Source: Solitalea koreensis (GTDB taxonomy: Bacteria; Bacteroidota; Bacteroidia; Sphingobacteriales; Sphingobacteriaceae). From it: 31,441 nucleotides of DNA. Position numbers and translations under genes: made by a program. The stretch covers positions 1 to 31,441 of the forward strand of contig NZ_FXSZ01000016.1 of assembly GCF_900182575.1 (NCBI RefSeq). Reading direction: 5' to 3'. The notes beneath the pieces are model-generated. The model did not search any database and was not told the origin of the DNA. It saw nothing but the letters and a program-made list of their open reading frames with translations. Positions 14,962 through 23,532 of this stretch are shown piece by piece. The first letter of the stretch is position 1; each line of letters begins with the position of its first letter.

Positions 14962-15813
14962 CTATTTACCTCTGCGAATCTTTATTGCTTTTGAATGGCC
15001 ATTAATGATTAACAAAGCATCATTATCACATTCGCCATTTCCATAATCGATGGTTGCAACTCTATTGTTAGCTTTAATTTCAACTGCTCCCTTACTAATC
15101 CAACGGCAGCTAACATTTTTTACCAAATCTTTGGTTGTAGTTGCGTCGTATTCAATGCCTCTTTTAGTGGTACCCTTTATCCAGCCTTGAACTGAATAAC
15201 TGTCATCAAATGGATCGAATGGGGTCATATGGGTATTCCAGGTAACGGTTCTTTCGCTACTCCAGGTTGCAGTTCCTTTATCGGTAATTTTAACTCTGTT
15301 AGCTTTTACAGAGTAGCTGTAAGTACCTTCAGGTATGTTTACCCCATTATTAGTGAATGTTTTAGTTCCGTCTAATTGTACACTATCAACAAAGAAATTT
15401 TCAAAAGTAAGTGTTACTGTAGCGCCAATTTCTGTCCAAGGTTTGCTAAAGACAGCTGAAATTTTGCCTTTATGGGTTACATCCTTATCATTTGTACAGC
15501 CTGCTCCAAAGTCGATGGTGACCGTTTTAGGCCAGGTGTTTCCCTCTGTACCGGTTACTACTGCACAGCTTGATGGTTTTAATACTGTTTCTGTAGCAAC
15601 GGTTGAAGTTGATTCTCCATTTAAAACGGGATAATTGTTCGTTACGATTTTTACCTGGTCAAACATATCTAATGTTACATCATCAGAAGTTTGGATTTCA
15701 GTGGCTACTGTTTCATCAAATGAAGGAGCAGCGTTGTTATCTTTTTTGCATGATGAGATAGTAAATGCGATTAAGCTCATCATTACTAATACATTGGTCG
15801 AGATAAGTTTCAT
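14962..15813 (-). CDS. Lipoprotein of unknown function, paralog A
   Basis: The 283-residue product has a lipoprotein signal with lipobox ending at Cys22 (FTISSC), followed by KKD. The rest has no domain I can name. The motifs KTVTIDFGAGCT, HKGKISAVFS, GATVTLTFENF, GTATWSSERTVTW and ISKGAVEIKANNR recur in the neighbouring gene 15995-16843, and cysteines in GAGC, SC and GEC occur in both. It is probably a surface or periplasm-facing lipid-anchored beta-rich protein. It is transcribed after its paralog with a hairpin between them, so each may have its own transcript. The two arose by tandem duplication. Confidence 0.82.
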   Translation of the reverse strand: MKLISTNVLVMMSLIAFTISSCKKDNNAAPSFDETVATEIQTSDDVTLDMFDQVKIVTNNYPVLNGESTSTVATETVLKPSSCAVVTGTEGNTWPKTVTIDFGAGCTNDKDVTHKGKISAVFSKPWTEIGATVTLTFENFFVDSVQLDGTKTFTNNGVNIPEGTYSYSVKANRVKITDKGTATWSSERTVTWNTHMTPFDPFDDSYSVQGWIKGTTKRGIEYDATTTKDLVKNVSCRWISKGAVEIKANNRVATIDYGNGECDNDALLIINGHSKAIKIRRGK

Positions 15814-15903
15814 AGTTGGTGGTTTTGGGTGATATGACTAATTGTTTGTTGCAGCGTTTAACGAGGTAAAAAAAACTAGCAATTAATTTATAATCAATAC
15901 TAT

Positions 15904-15941
15904 ACAAGAAATGCGCGTTGGATGAAACGCGCATTTCTTGT
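15904..15941 (-). terminator. Strong hairpin between the two lipoprotein genes
   Basis: A 16-bp perfect stem (ACAAGAAATGCGCGTT and its complement) with a 6-nt loop, about 54 bp past the stop of the upstream gene (15995). The T-tract is poor, so it may be a partial terminator or an mRNA 3'-end stabiliser. Confidence 0.6.
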
Positions 15942-15994
15942 AACTTTTAAACTTAGAGCTTAATGAAGTTAAATCACAGGCTCATTAAACTTTT

Positions 15995-16843
15995 TTAGTG
16001 TTTAATTTTTATTTCAACTGTTTTATCTCCTATGGTAACGGTAGCAGTTCTGTCACATACACCGGTTCCAAAATCAATCATTGCAGTTTTATCACCGGCT
16101 TTCACTTCAATTGTACCTTTTGAAACGCATGGGCAATTAAAATACTTAATTAAAGGCTCTTTAATAGTAGCAGTGTATGCATGACCTTTCTTATTTACGC
16201 CATTAGCACTTCCTGTAATTTTAAAATAGCTTTCTTTCCAGTTAGCGGTATTACGAACCAATTCATAAATACGGGTTGAACTCCAAGTCGCTTCAACGGT
16301 GTCTTTTACCATTATTTTTTCAACTTTTACCTCGAATTTGAAGTTGCCACCTTGTTGGGTAACATTGGTTACTTTTTTTGTACCATTGATCACGATGTCA
16401 TTTACACTGTAATTATCAAATGTAATGGTAACAGTAGCACCCGGGGTATAGAAAGGGGCGTTGTAAACAGCAGTGATTTTTCCTTTACGGGTAATATTCT
16501 CTTTAGTGCATCCGGCTCCAAAATCTAAAGTCACAGTTTTTGGAAAACCATTGTTGGTGTTAGCTCTAGTTACCGACCATACATAGCATTCCTGTCCCGG
16601 TGTAACGGTTTCTGTTGCGACTGAGCTTGCAGAAGCCATGGATAAACCACTTTCTAAATTAGTTTGGGCGGCTACATTTAGCTCATTAAAACCATCAGTG
16701 GTTACATCTTCAGCAGTAGCATTTTCAGCTGCAATGCTTACAGTTTCAGTAGAAGAGGGTTTGAACTCATCTTTCTTACAAGCAGCAAAGGTTAATGCAA
16801 TTAATCCGGCGGCAATAAAAGTTTTACTTGAGATTAGTTTCAT
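15995..16843 (-). CDS. Lipoprotein of unknown function, paralog B
   Basis: The 282-residue product has lipobox LTFAAC with Cys22, followed by KKDEF. It shares with the downstream paralog the motifs KTVTLDFGAGCT, RKGKITAVYN, GATVTITFDNY, a short AT-WSS-R strand and SKGTIEVKAGDK. The N-terminal 75 residues after the anchor are poorly conserved and look like a linker. A CPC pair appears only in this copy. No enzymatic motif is seen. Directly upstream of the start lies a triple 8-bp repeat at 11-bp spacing. Function cannot be assigned. The similarity is visible by eye, but I did not compute identity. Confidence 0.82.
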   Translation of the reverse strand: MKLISSKTFIAAGLIALTFAACKKDEFKPSSTETVSIAAENATAEDVTTDGFNELNVAAQTNLESGLSMASASSVATETVTPGQECYVWSVTRANTNNGFPKTVTLDFGAGCTKENITRKGKITAVYNAPFYTPGATVTITFDNYSVNDIVINGTKKVTNVTQQGGNFKFEVKVEKIMVKDTVEATWSSTRIYELVRNTANWKESYFKITGSANGVNKKGHAYTATIKEPLIKYFNCPCVSKGTIEVKAGDKTAMIDFGTGVCDRTATVTIGDKTVEIKIKH

Positions 16844-16852
16844 GGTGATTTT

Positions 16853-16882
16853 AGTTAATTGAGAGTTAATTGATAGTTAATT
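16853..16882. repeat. Three AGTTAATT copies at exact 11-bp spacing
   Basis: AGTTAATT occurs at 16853-16860, 16864-16871 and 16875-16882. The first copy lies 9 bp upstream of the minus-strand lipoprotein ATG at 16843. The period is about one helical turn, so the copies face the same side of the DNA. This could be a phased regulator site or a slippage product; its position would place it in the 5' leader. Confidence 0.55.
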
Positions 16883-17010
16883 TGTTGGTTATGACATTAT
16901 GATTTGTAAATAGTTTAACGAATGTGAAATAAAATCGTTACAATAATGATAATTTTTCTGCTTTTGTTAAAGTTTTGTAACTGTAAATCAATTAGTTAGT
17001 GTAAATGGTC

Positions 17011-17046
17011 TTTTGGTTCGCTTAAGATCTTTTTCTAATATATTTG
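17011..17046 (+). promoter_or_regulatory. Candidate promoter for the cystathionine synthase-type gene
   Basis: TATATTTG at 17039-17046 matches TAnnTTTG, and TTTTG at 17011-17015 lies 23 nt upstream as a possible -33 element. If used, the leader is about 170 nt and contains the inverted repeat at 17120-17178. Confidence 0.45.
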
Positions 17047-17119
17047 TATAGAGTCTGAAAAATTAGATGTTGGGTATAATTAATAGTTTTTCTTTCTTTT
17101 GCATTCAGTTAATAATGTA

Positions 17120-17178
17120 GTCATCCTGAGTGGAGTCGAAGGCACGCTGCAAAACACTTCGACTCCACTCAGCGTGAC
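17120..17178. repeat. Long inverted repeat of the GTCATCCTGAG family
   Basis: A 16-bp perfect stem (CTGAGTGGAGTCGAAG at 17126-17141 and its complement at 17157-17172) is extended outwards by GTCA/TGAC pairs and closes on a 15-nt loop. The left arm begins with GTCATCCTGAG, which is also the start of the tandem repeats at 20271. It is a dispersed intergenic (REP-like) element. Confidence 0.75.
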
Positions 17179-17222
17179 AATTCAATCATTAAATCGCACA
17201 ACAGTTTAGTATAAATCGTAAT

Positions 17223-18368
17223 ATGAAATTCGGAACTAAAGCAATTCACGCAGGCGTTTTTCCTGATCCTTCTACGGGTGCAATTATGACACCCATCTTC
17301 CAAACGTCTACGTTTGTACAGGAAGCACCTGGAAAGCACAAGGGCTACGAGTATGCGCGTACCCAAAATCCAACACGTTCGCAATTACAAGCCAATATTG
17401 CTGCCCTTGAAAATGCCAAGCATGGGTTTTGTTTTAGCAGTGGAATGGGGGCTATTGATACCTTAATCAAATTATTTAGTCCGGGAGATGAGATTATTTG
17501 TACGAATGATTTGTACGGTGGCACCTACCGGATATTCACAAAGGTTTTTCAGAATTATGGTCTTAAGTTCCATTTCATCGGAATGGAAGATGTAGCCAAT
17601 ATAGAGAACTACGTCACTGCACATACCAAATTAATCTGGATTGAAACGCCAACCAATCCGACCTTAAAAATTATTGATATTGCCGGGGTGGCAGCCATTG
17701 CGAAAAAACACAACATTTTGTTAGGGGTTGATAATACGTTCGCTTCTCCGTACCTGCAAACGCCAATGGATTTAGGAGCTGACATTGTGATGCATTCCTT
17801 AACTAAATACATGGCCGGCCATTCGGATGTGGTGATGGGAGCATTGGTGGTGAACGATGATAAACTGGCTGAGCGAATTGCATTTTTTCAAAATGCCTGT
17901 GGTGCAACACCCGGTCCTCAGGATTCCTTTTTAGTGCTGCGTGGTATTAAAACCTTGCACTTGCGCATGCAGCGTCACTGTGAAAACGGTGCTGTAATTG
18001 CCCATTTCCTAAGAAATCATCCTAAAGTGGATAAAGTATACTGGCCTGGTTTCGCTGATCATCCTAATCACGCCATTGCAAAACAACAAATGAGAGATTT
18101 TGGAGGTATGATGTCTTTTTCATTAAAGGGTGATCATATGGAAGATGCTATGAAGGTATTAAGCGGAACCCACTTGTTTTCATTGGCCGAATCGCTGGGT
18201 GGTGTTGAATCGTTGATTGGTCATCCGGCATCAATGACGCATGCTTCTATTCCGCGCGAAGAACGCTTGAAAAGCGGAGTGACGGATACCTTAATCCGAT
18301 TAAGCGTTGGGGTGGAAGATGTAGAAGATTTGATTGCCGATTTAGAAAAAGCCTTAAATTTGATTTGA
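17223..18368 (+). CDS. metB: Cystathionine gamma-synthase / gamma-lyase family PLP enzyme
   Basis: The 381-residue Cys/Met-metabolism PLP enzyme (fold type I) has the full-length set of motifs. These are the TKAIHAG start, TPIFQTSTFVQ, YEYARTQNPTR (phosphate-binding Tyr/Arg from the partner subunit), FSSGMGAIDTL, DLYGGTYR, ETPTNPTLKIIDI and VDNTFASPYLQ. HSLTKYMAGHSDVVMG carries the PLP Lys195, and SLGGVESLIGHPASMTH lies near the C-terminus. Family members make cystathionine from an activated homoserine, or cleave cystathionine to cysteine; sequence by eye does not separate the two. It is followed by a YbaB gene 72 bp downstream. Confidence 0.9.
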   Translation: MKFGTKAIHAGVFPDPSTGAIMTPIFQTSTFVQEAPGKHKGYEYARTQNPTRSQLQANIAALENAKHGFCFSSGMGAIDTLIKLFSPGDEIICTNDLYGGTYRIFTKVFQNYGLKFHFIGMEDVANIENYVTAHTKLIWIETPTNPTLKIIDIAGVAAIAKKHNILLGVDNTFASPYLQTPMDLGADIVMHSLTKYMAGHSDVVMGALVVNDDKLAERIAFFQNACGATPGPQDSFLVLRGIKTLHLRMQRHCENGAVIAHFLRNHPKVDKVYWPGFADHPNHAIAKQQMRDFGGMMSFSLKGDHMEDAMKVLSGTHLFSLAESLGGVESLIGHPASMTHASIPREERLKSGVTDTLIRLSVGVEDVEDLIADLEKALNLI

Positions 18369-18440
18369 GATAGGGGATTTAGATGGGAGAAAACTTATCT
18401 CATGTCTCATTCACATATCTCGATGCTCAATACTTAAATT

Positions 18441-18740
18441 ATGTTCGATAAATTATTTGAAGCTAAGCAAAAAGCTGAAGAAATTAAAAAACGCCTGGAA
18501 ACAATTTCTGTTACCGGCGAAGTGGAAAATGGCGCTGTTGTAGTTACCTGTAATGGTAATCGTAAAGTGCTGGATGTTAAAATTAATTCAAGTGTATTTA
18601 ACGTTCGCGACCGGGAAGAAGTGGAAGAATTAATCACGGTGGCCATCAACCGGGCACTTGAGCAAGCTGATAAAATCATGGCCGCCGAAATGCAGGCCAT
18701 TATGCCGAATATTCCGGGTTTAGGTGCTTTAGGTTTTTAA
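18441..18740 (+). CDS. YbaB/EbfC family nucleoid-associated protein
   Basis: The 99-residue protein has the YbaB layout: an N-terminal helix (FDKLFEAKQKAEEIKKRLET), then TGEVENGAVVVTCNGNRKVLDVKI, then a long C-terminal helix of the usual VAINRALEQADKIMAAEMQ type ending in a glycine-rich tail. Family members are dimers that bind DNA with little sequence preference, and in many bacteria are encoded beside dnaX and recR. Here it is instead 72 bp after the sulfur amino-acid gene, probably by chance. The short N-terminus begins directly at the helix. Confidence 0.93.
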   Translation: MFDKLFEAKQKAEEIKKRLETISVTGEVENGAVVVTCNGNRKVLDVKINSSVFNVRDREEVEELITVAINRALEQADKIMAAEMQAIMPNIPGLGALGF

Positions 18741-19030
18741 AAATTACGTCCTGCGCTTCTGGTGATTATTTCATGCAGAGGCGCAGCGTTCGCAGAAATT
18801 TTTCTTTGCTCGTTCATCTTTTTACTTTTCCCAAGAGAGTTCACCATTCATAATTCAACATTCCCACTTTCATCTTTTTACTTTTCGCTTTTCCCACGCA
18901 GAGGCGCAGTTCAACATCCATCATTCATAATTCACCAATTTCCATTTTCTACTTTCCGCTTTAATCGTTAATCTTTTTTTATCTTTACGAAAACTGGTCG
19001 TGCCAGCTCAAACAATAACTTTATCATATT
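18741..19030. repeat. Intergenic region rich in dispersed short repeats
   Basis: GCAGAGGCGCAG occurs at about 18776 and 18898. ATTCATAATTCA occurs twice (about 18847 and 18925), and CTTTTCCCA and TTCAACAT-like words recur between them. The open frame across it (18762-18971) follows these repeats and looks non-coding. The last 60 bp hold a near-consensus -7 box (TATCTTTA, 18980-18987) for the helicase gene. Confidence 0.6.
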
Positions 19031-20242
19031 TTGAATTTTAAAGAATTAGGTCTTGATTCACGCCTGTTGGAAGGTATCGAGGCAATAGGTTACCAAAATG
19101 CTACTCCGGTACAAGAACAAGTAATCCCTTCTATTTTAGCCGGAAAAGATATCATTGCGTCGGCGCAAACGGGTACAGGAAAAACCGCTGCTTATTTACT
19201 CCCCATTGTTCATAAAATTATTGCAGCTCATGAAGATGAGCACATTCATGCTTTGGTGATTGTTCCTACGCGTGAACTGGCTATTCAAATTGCTCAAAAC
19301 CTCGACGGACTCTCTTATTTTACCTCCATAAGTTCCATAGCAGTTTATGGAGGAGGTGATGGTGAATCATTCACCCGTGAAAAAAAAGCCCTATCCAAAG
19401 GTGCAGATATTGTTATTTGTACTCCAGGTAGAATGCTGAGTCATTTGAATTTGGGCTATGTGCAAATTAAAAGCTTAAAATATTTGATTCTTGATGAGGC
19501 AGACCGTATGCTCGACATGGGCTTTTATGACGACATCATGAAGATCAAATCCTATCTACCTGAAAAAAGACAAAACCTACTGTTTTCGGCCACTATGCCT
19601 ATGAAAATCAGGGAGCTGGCCAGGAAGATTTTGCATCATCCGGAAGAAATCAATATTTCCATTTCAAAACCTGCAGAAAAGATTAAACAAGAAGCGTTTG
19701 TAGTATATGAAACCCAAAAACTGGAGCTGGTAAAACACCTGCTTCAACATCATAATTTTAGAAGTGTTATCATTTTCTGTTCGCGCAAAAATCATGTAAA
19801 ACAACTCACTTTATCCTTGAAGAAAGCAAAATTTTCCATTGAAGAAATGCATTCGGATTTGGAACAGGAAAAGAGGGAGGAGGTAATTTCTAGTTTTAAA
19901 AATAGAAAACTTAACATTCTGGTAGCCACTGATATATTAGCCAGAGGAATTGATATTGAAGATATTGATTTGGTGATCAATTACGATGTTCCTAACGATG
20001 GCGAAGATTACATTCATCGCATTGGTCGTACCGCTCGTGCCGAATCAGATGGTATTGCATACACCCTGATTGAAGAACGGGAACAAAATAAGTTTTTAAC
20101 GATCGAGGAGTTATTGGGCCACCCCGTTCCCAAAGGAATCGTACCCGAACAGTTAGGAGTCACACCTGCCTATAGCCCTAAGAAATTTAAGCCGGTAAAA
20201 AGAAGAAAACCGAATAATTTTAAGAAAAAGAAGAGTAGTTGA
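19031..20242 (+). CDS. DEAD-box ATP-dependent RNA helicase, RhlE type
   Basis: The 403-residue protein has all DEAD-box motifs. These are the Q motif (ATPVQEQ), I (AQTGTGKT, Lys51), Ia (PTRELAIQ), GG, Ib (TPGR), II (DEAD at 155-158), III (SAT), IV (IIFCSRK), V (ATDILARGIDI) and VI (HRIGRTAR). A short basic tail (KPVKRRKPNNFKKKKSS) follows, as in RhlE-like helicases that act on rRNA or structured RNA. The start is TTG at 19031: an in-frame TAA lies at 19016-19018, no ATG intervenes, and the conserved Q-motif region begins at once, so no shorter start is possible. Confidence 0.94.
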   Translation: MNFKELGLDSRLLEGIEAIGYQNATPVQEQVIPSILAGKDIIASAQTGTGKTAAYLLPIVHKIIAAHEDEHIHALVIVPTRELAIQIAQNLDGLSYFTSISSIAVYGGGDGESFTREKKALSKGADIVICTPGRMLSHLNLGYVQIKSLKYLILDEADRMLDMGFYDDIMKIKSYLPEKRQNLLFSATMPMKIRELARKILHHPEEINISISKPAEKIKQEAFVVYETQKLELVKHLLQHHNFRSVIIFCSRKNHVKQLTLSLKKAKFSIEEMHSDLEQEKREEVISSFKNRKLNILVATDILARGIDIEDIDLVINYDVPNDGEDYIHRIGRTARAESDGIAYTLIEEREQNKFLTIEELLGHPVPKGIVPEQLGVTPAYSPKKFKPVKRRKPNNFKKKKSS

Positions 20243-20270
20243 TTATTCACTTGCTTGCTTACCTACTCTT

Positions 20271-20379
20271 GTCATCCTGAGGCACGAAGGATCTCTGCGT
20301 TTTGTTACTCCTTGTCATCCTGAGGCACGAAGGATCTCTGCGTTTTGTTACTCCTTGTCATCCTGAGGCACGAAGGATC
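20271..20379. repeat. Tandem direct repeat, 43-bp period, 2.5 copies
   Basis: Copies start with GTCATCCTGAGGCACGAAGG at 20271, 20314 and 20357. The first two full units are identical over 43 bp, and the third stops after 23 bp. It lies in the 206-bp gap between the convergent helicase and sbcC genes. The core start GTCATCCTGAG is shared with the inverted repeat at 17120. There are no variable spacers, so it is not CRISPR. Confidence 0.9.
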
Positions 20380-20448
20380 CTTGACGGACACGAATTCGCT
20401 CAAATTGATTTAATACCTCCGATGATTGGGAGTCGCATATGTTAAGTT

Positions 20449-23400
20449 TCAATTCTCCCAGCTTTTGGTAATCCGGCTGCCTTTTTCAGGATCGTTGATA
20501 ATCTTAAGATAAACTTCAATTTCCTGTTGCATTTCCTCCACATGTGATATAACTCCAACCATTCGGTTTTCTTTTCGTAAGGATTTAAGCGTATCAAAAA
20601 CTACCTGTAATGATTCTTTATCTAAAGAACCAAAGCCTTCATCCAGGAAAAAGAAGTTTTCGCTAGAGTGAGTGAGTTGCTGAATATTATCGGCTAATGC
20701 TAAAGCAAGAGATAATGCGGCCTGAAAGGTTTGCCCACCGGAAAGTGTTTTTACATGTCGCAGTTGCCCATTATTTAAGAAGTCCCGAATCGCAAATGAA
20801 TTATCTTCCCGAATTTCCAAACTCAGCTGCTGACGGGTAAGCTTATGGAAACGATCATTGGCAGCTTCACAAAGATTCTGCAAGTAAACCCCTGAAATAT
20901 ATTGCACAAAACCACTTGACCGGAATAACTTAGATAAAGTGTCTAAATTTTCTTTACGCTTGCTTAGCTTTTCATTTTCGATAGTCAGTCGTGTTAGCTC
21001 TAGCAGATTTTGTTTTAACTGATCGCACTGCTCTGCTTTTGCCCCAATTGATCGGTTCAGCTCTTCTAATTGCAGATTGATGCCATTTATCCTGTTAATT
21101 ATTTCCTGATGATCGCTTTCATTGTATTCTTTATCACCGGCTTGTTGTTTCAATTTTGTCAGCACTTCTTCCGAAGCATTCAATTGCAGATTGTATTCGT
21201 TTATTGCCTTTCGTTCAAAGGCCACATCCAGTCTGTTGTTAAGCGTTTCAATAATAGTAAGTTCAGAAAGCTGAACTTCATTTTCCAGTAGTTGTTTAAT
21301 CTGTTGGTTTAAATTCTGAAGTAAGTGTTGCTGTTGATGTAGTTGTTCCTGATCGGCCGAAAGATTGCCTTTTGTTTGATTTAATTGCTGTGCAATTTCA
21401 TCGATATTTAATTTCAGTTGTACCATCTCCTGTTCAGCTGAAGCAATTTTCTCTTTTATTAAAGCAGACTCATTTCTTAGTTGAGGCGGATTGTCATTTA
21501 TAAAATCATTTACACGTAATAACTCCAGTTGAGTACTCAGCGCGGCAATAGCTCCCTCTAATTCGTTGTTTTTAGCTTTTACTTCCTGAAGTCGCTCTTT
21601 CCATTTTTCAAGCGTTTTTAATTGTTCCTGTTCATCGTTTTCCGCTTTGTTGATTTGTTCATCCAGCCCATCGATTTGCTGTTTTAACTCATTCCATTGC
21701 TGTATTTCTTGCTGAACTTTTGAAGGATCATTTTTGTCGTAATTATTCCACTTAAATAAAGCATGATGATCAGCAACTACTTGATTGTGTTTTTCGAGTT
21801 CAGTTGAAAGATGATCCAGATCAGTACTTATAAATTGAATCGTGGTATTAAGTTGATTGAACTCCGTATGTAGATAATTCAGTGATTTTAGCTTTAAAGC
21901 GATTGCAGCAAGCTGCTCTTGTACATGCTGAAGTTTTTCAGCATTGTTACCGGTTTCAAACTGGTGAAGGTGTTCTAATGATCCACAAAGCGGACAAGCT
22001 TCTCCATGCTGTAATGACATGGCAAAATCTCCCAGTTTATGGAAGGCCAGCAGATGCGTATGTTCTTCGTTTAAGATTTGTTGATTGTTTTCTAAAAGGG
22101 AAATAGAACTTTCCAATTGCTTTTTAACTGAATTTCCGTTCTGATTTAATTGTAAATCCGTACAGTTTTCAACAGCTAGCTTTTCAGCAAATGAACTTTC
22201 TAATGAAGCAATTTGTTGCTTTCTTAAGCTGATTTTTCCATTGATTTCAGTACCATTTTTTTGAAACTGAAGGTTTGCATTAAACCAATCATTCAATTGC
22301 AATAATGCTGTATGGTCAGGTTGCTTTTTCTTATACTCTTGTCGCTTTTGTTTTAAATTGTTTATCGTCGATCGAAGCAGTTCGCACTCGTGCTCCTTTT
22401 TTTCGACAAGCACCGAACCGTCGTTATTTGATTTTTTTACTTTTTCGAGGTCGGCTATTTTAGTGAGAACATCAGCAACCGTTAATAATTCATTCGCTTT
22501 TTTAAATTGAATTTCTCTGTCAGCAAGGAGTTGTTTAATTCGATTTTCATCAATGTACTTCTTTTCTAATTCTTGCTCAAACTGATGAATCCTAACCTTG
22601 CTTTCATTTAACTTGTTTTCTTGCTTATTAATAAAAGTAAGCAGCTCTGTCTTACGTTCGAAAAGCGGTTTATAAGTAGTAAAGCAATATTCATAGATTT
22701 CAAGCTTTTCCTTTTTCTGTTTGAAATGCGCTGCCTGCTCTTGTAGTCGGTTAAGTTGAGCAGTTTGCTCTTTAATAGCCGTTGTTAGTTTTTTTAATTG
22801 CAGAAAAGCATTTTCCTGTTCTGCTAAACCTTTAAGGTTAGTTTCATAGCGTTTGCTTTGCGATTGCATTTCAGCCAATTCAGCTTCGATCACTTGAATA
22901 GTTTCTGGCGAAATAGTTCCAAGCATATCAATGCGAGCCTGCAGGTCGGTCAGTTTGGTTTTGGCTTCGCTAAGTAAAGCGGCAACCTTGTCACTAAATT
23001 CGAACTTATCTAAATAAAATAGTTCCTTCAGCATTCGGGTACGTTCAGTTGACGATAGCTGTAAAAACTCCTGAAACTTACCTTGTGGGATTATAATGGT
23101 GCGTTTAAAATTTTCATAGCTTAATCCTATGATTTTTTCAGCATCTACCGATTCCAGCGGCTGCCATTCGTTTTTAGTGAACTGATAAGCTTTACGTTCT
23201 ATAGAGGTGACATCGTCAAATCGTTTGCGTCGTTTTGAGGTAGCAACAAATCGATATAAGTTTTCTTCTGATCCTGTTTTAAACTCAAAATCAATCAACA
23301 ATTCATTTGAACGCAGGTTGAGCATATTGTAACTACGCTCATCGCCTCGTTCATTTAAGCGATCGGTTATACCATACAATGCGAAGGTGATGGCTTCAAG

Positions 23401-23532
23401 AATCGATGACTTACCACTGCCTACCGAGCCAAAAAATCCAAAAATATGCGCTTCAGTTAATTTGCTGAAATCGATACATTGTTCATCCTGGTAGGAGTAG
23501 AGGCCTTTTATTTTGAGTGATACTGGGATCAT
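20449..23532 (-). CDS. sbcC: SbcC: ATPase subunit of the SbcCD nuclease (SMC/Rad50-like)
   Basis: The 1027-residue Rad50-type ATPase has the split ABC head and a long coiled coil. Walker A is GSVGSGKSS (residues 35-43). Long heptad-rich helices (about 180-500 and 530-880) flank a zinc hook ACPLCGS with Cys513 and Cys516. At the C-terminus come the ABC signature LSGGQ (about 930-934), Walker B FFFLDEGFGSLD (Asp964, Glu965) and the H-loop ISHVEEM. With SbcD it opens and cleaves DNA hairpins and processes blocked double-strand ends. It follows sbcD by 70 bp on the same strand. The length is close to that of E. coli SbcC. Confidence 0.96.
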   Translation of the reverse strand: MIPVSLKIKGLYSYQDEQCIDFSKLTEAHIFGFFGSVGSGKSSILEAITFALYGITDRLNERGDERSYNMLNLRSNELLIDFEFKTGSEENLYRFVATSKRRKRFDDVTSIERKAYQFTKNEWQPLESVDAEKIIGLSYENFKRTIIIPQGKFQEFLQLSSTERTRMLKELFYLDKFEFSDKVAALLSEAKTKLTDLQARIDMLGTISPETIQVIEAELAEMQSQSKRYETNLKGLAEQENAFLQLKKLTTAIKEQTAQLNRLQEQAAHFKQKKEKLEIYEYCFTTYKPLFERKTELLTFINKQENKLNESKVRIHQFEQELEKKYIDENRIKQLLADREIQFKKANELLTVADVLTKIADLEKVKKSNNDGSVLVEKKEHECELLRSTINNLKQKRQEYKKKQPDHTALLQLNDWFNANLQFQKNGTEINGKISLRKQQIASLESSFAEKLAVENCTDLQLNQNGNSVKKQLESSISLLENNQQILNEEHTHLLAFHKLGDFAMSLQHGEACPLCGSLEHLHQFETGNNAEKLQHVQEQLAAIALKLKSLNYLHTEFNQLNTTIQFISTDLDHLSTELEKHNQVVADHHALFKWNNYDKNDPSKVQQEIQQWNELKQQIDGLDEQINKAENDEQEQLKTLEKWKERLQEVKAKNNELEGAIAALSTQLELLRVNDFINDNPPQLRNESALIKEKIASAEQEMVQLKLNIDEIAQQLNQTKGNLSADQEQLHQQQHLLQNLNQQIKQLLENEVQLSELTIIETLNNRLDVAFERKAINEYNLQLNASEEVLTKLKQQAGDKEYNESDHQEIINRINGINLQLEELNRSIGAKAEQCDQLKQNLLELTRLTIENEKLSKRKENLDTLSKLFRSSGFVQYISGVYLQNLCEAANDRFHKLTRQQLSLEIREDNSFAIRDFLNNGQLRHVKTLSGGQTFQAALSLALALADNIQQLTHSSENFFFLDEGFGSLDKESLQVVFDTLKSLRKENRMVGVISHVEEMQQEIEVYLKIINDPEKGSRITKSWEN

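Larger units (their letters stand above)
16844..17222. other. 379-bp divergent intergenic region
   Basis: No gene is supported here. The region holds an 11-bp-phased triple repeat near the lipoprotein start, a TAnnTTTG promoter box pointing to the sulfur enzyme gene, and a long inverted repeat, each listed separately. I see no SAM riboswitch core. Confidence 0.7.

Noticed and set aside
16844..17222. Possible SAM or other riboswitch before the sulfur amino-acid gene
   Set aside because: No SAM-box core sequence was seen, and the only structure is a dispersed inverted repeat.
18762..18971. 69-codon open frame between the YbaB and helicase genes
   Set aside because: It is made of intergenic repeat words and has no protein-like composition.
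20271..20379. CRISPR array
   Set aside because: Units are directly tandem, with no unique spacers and no cas genes nearby.
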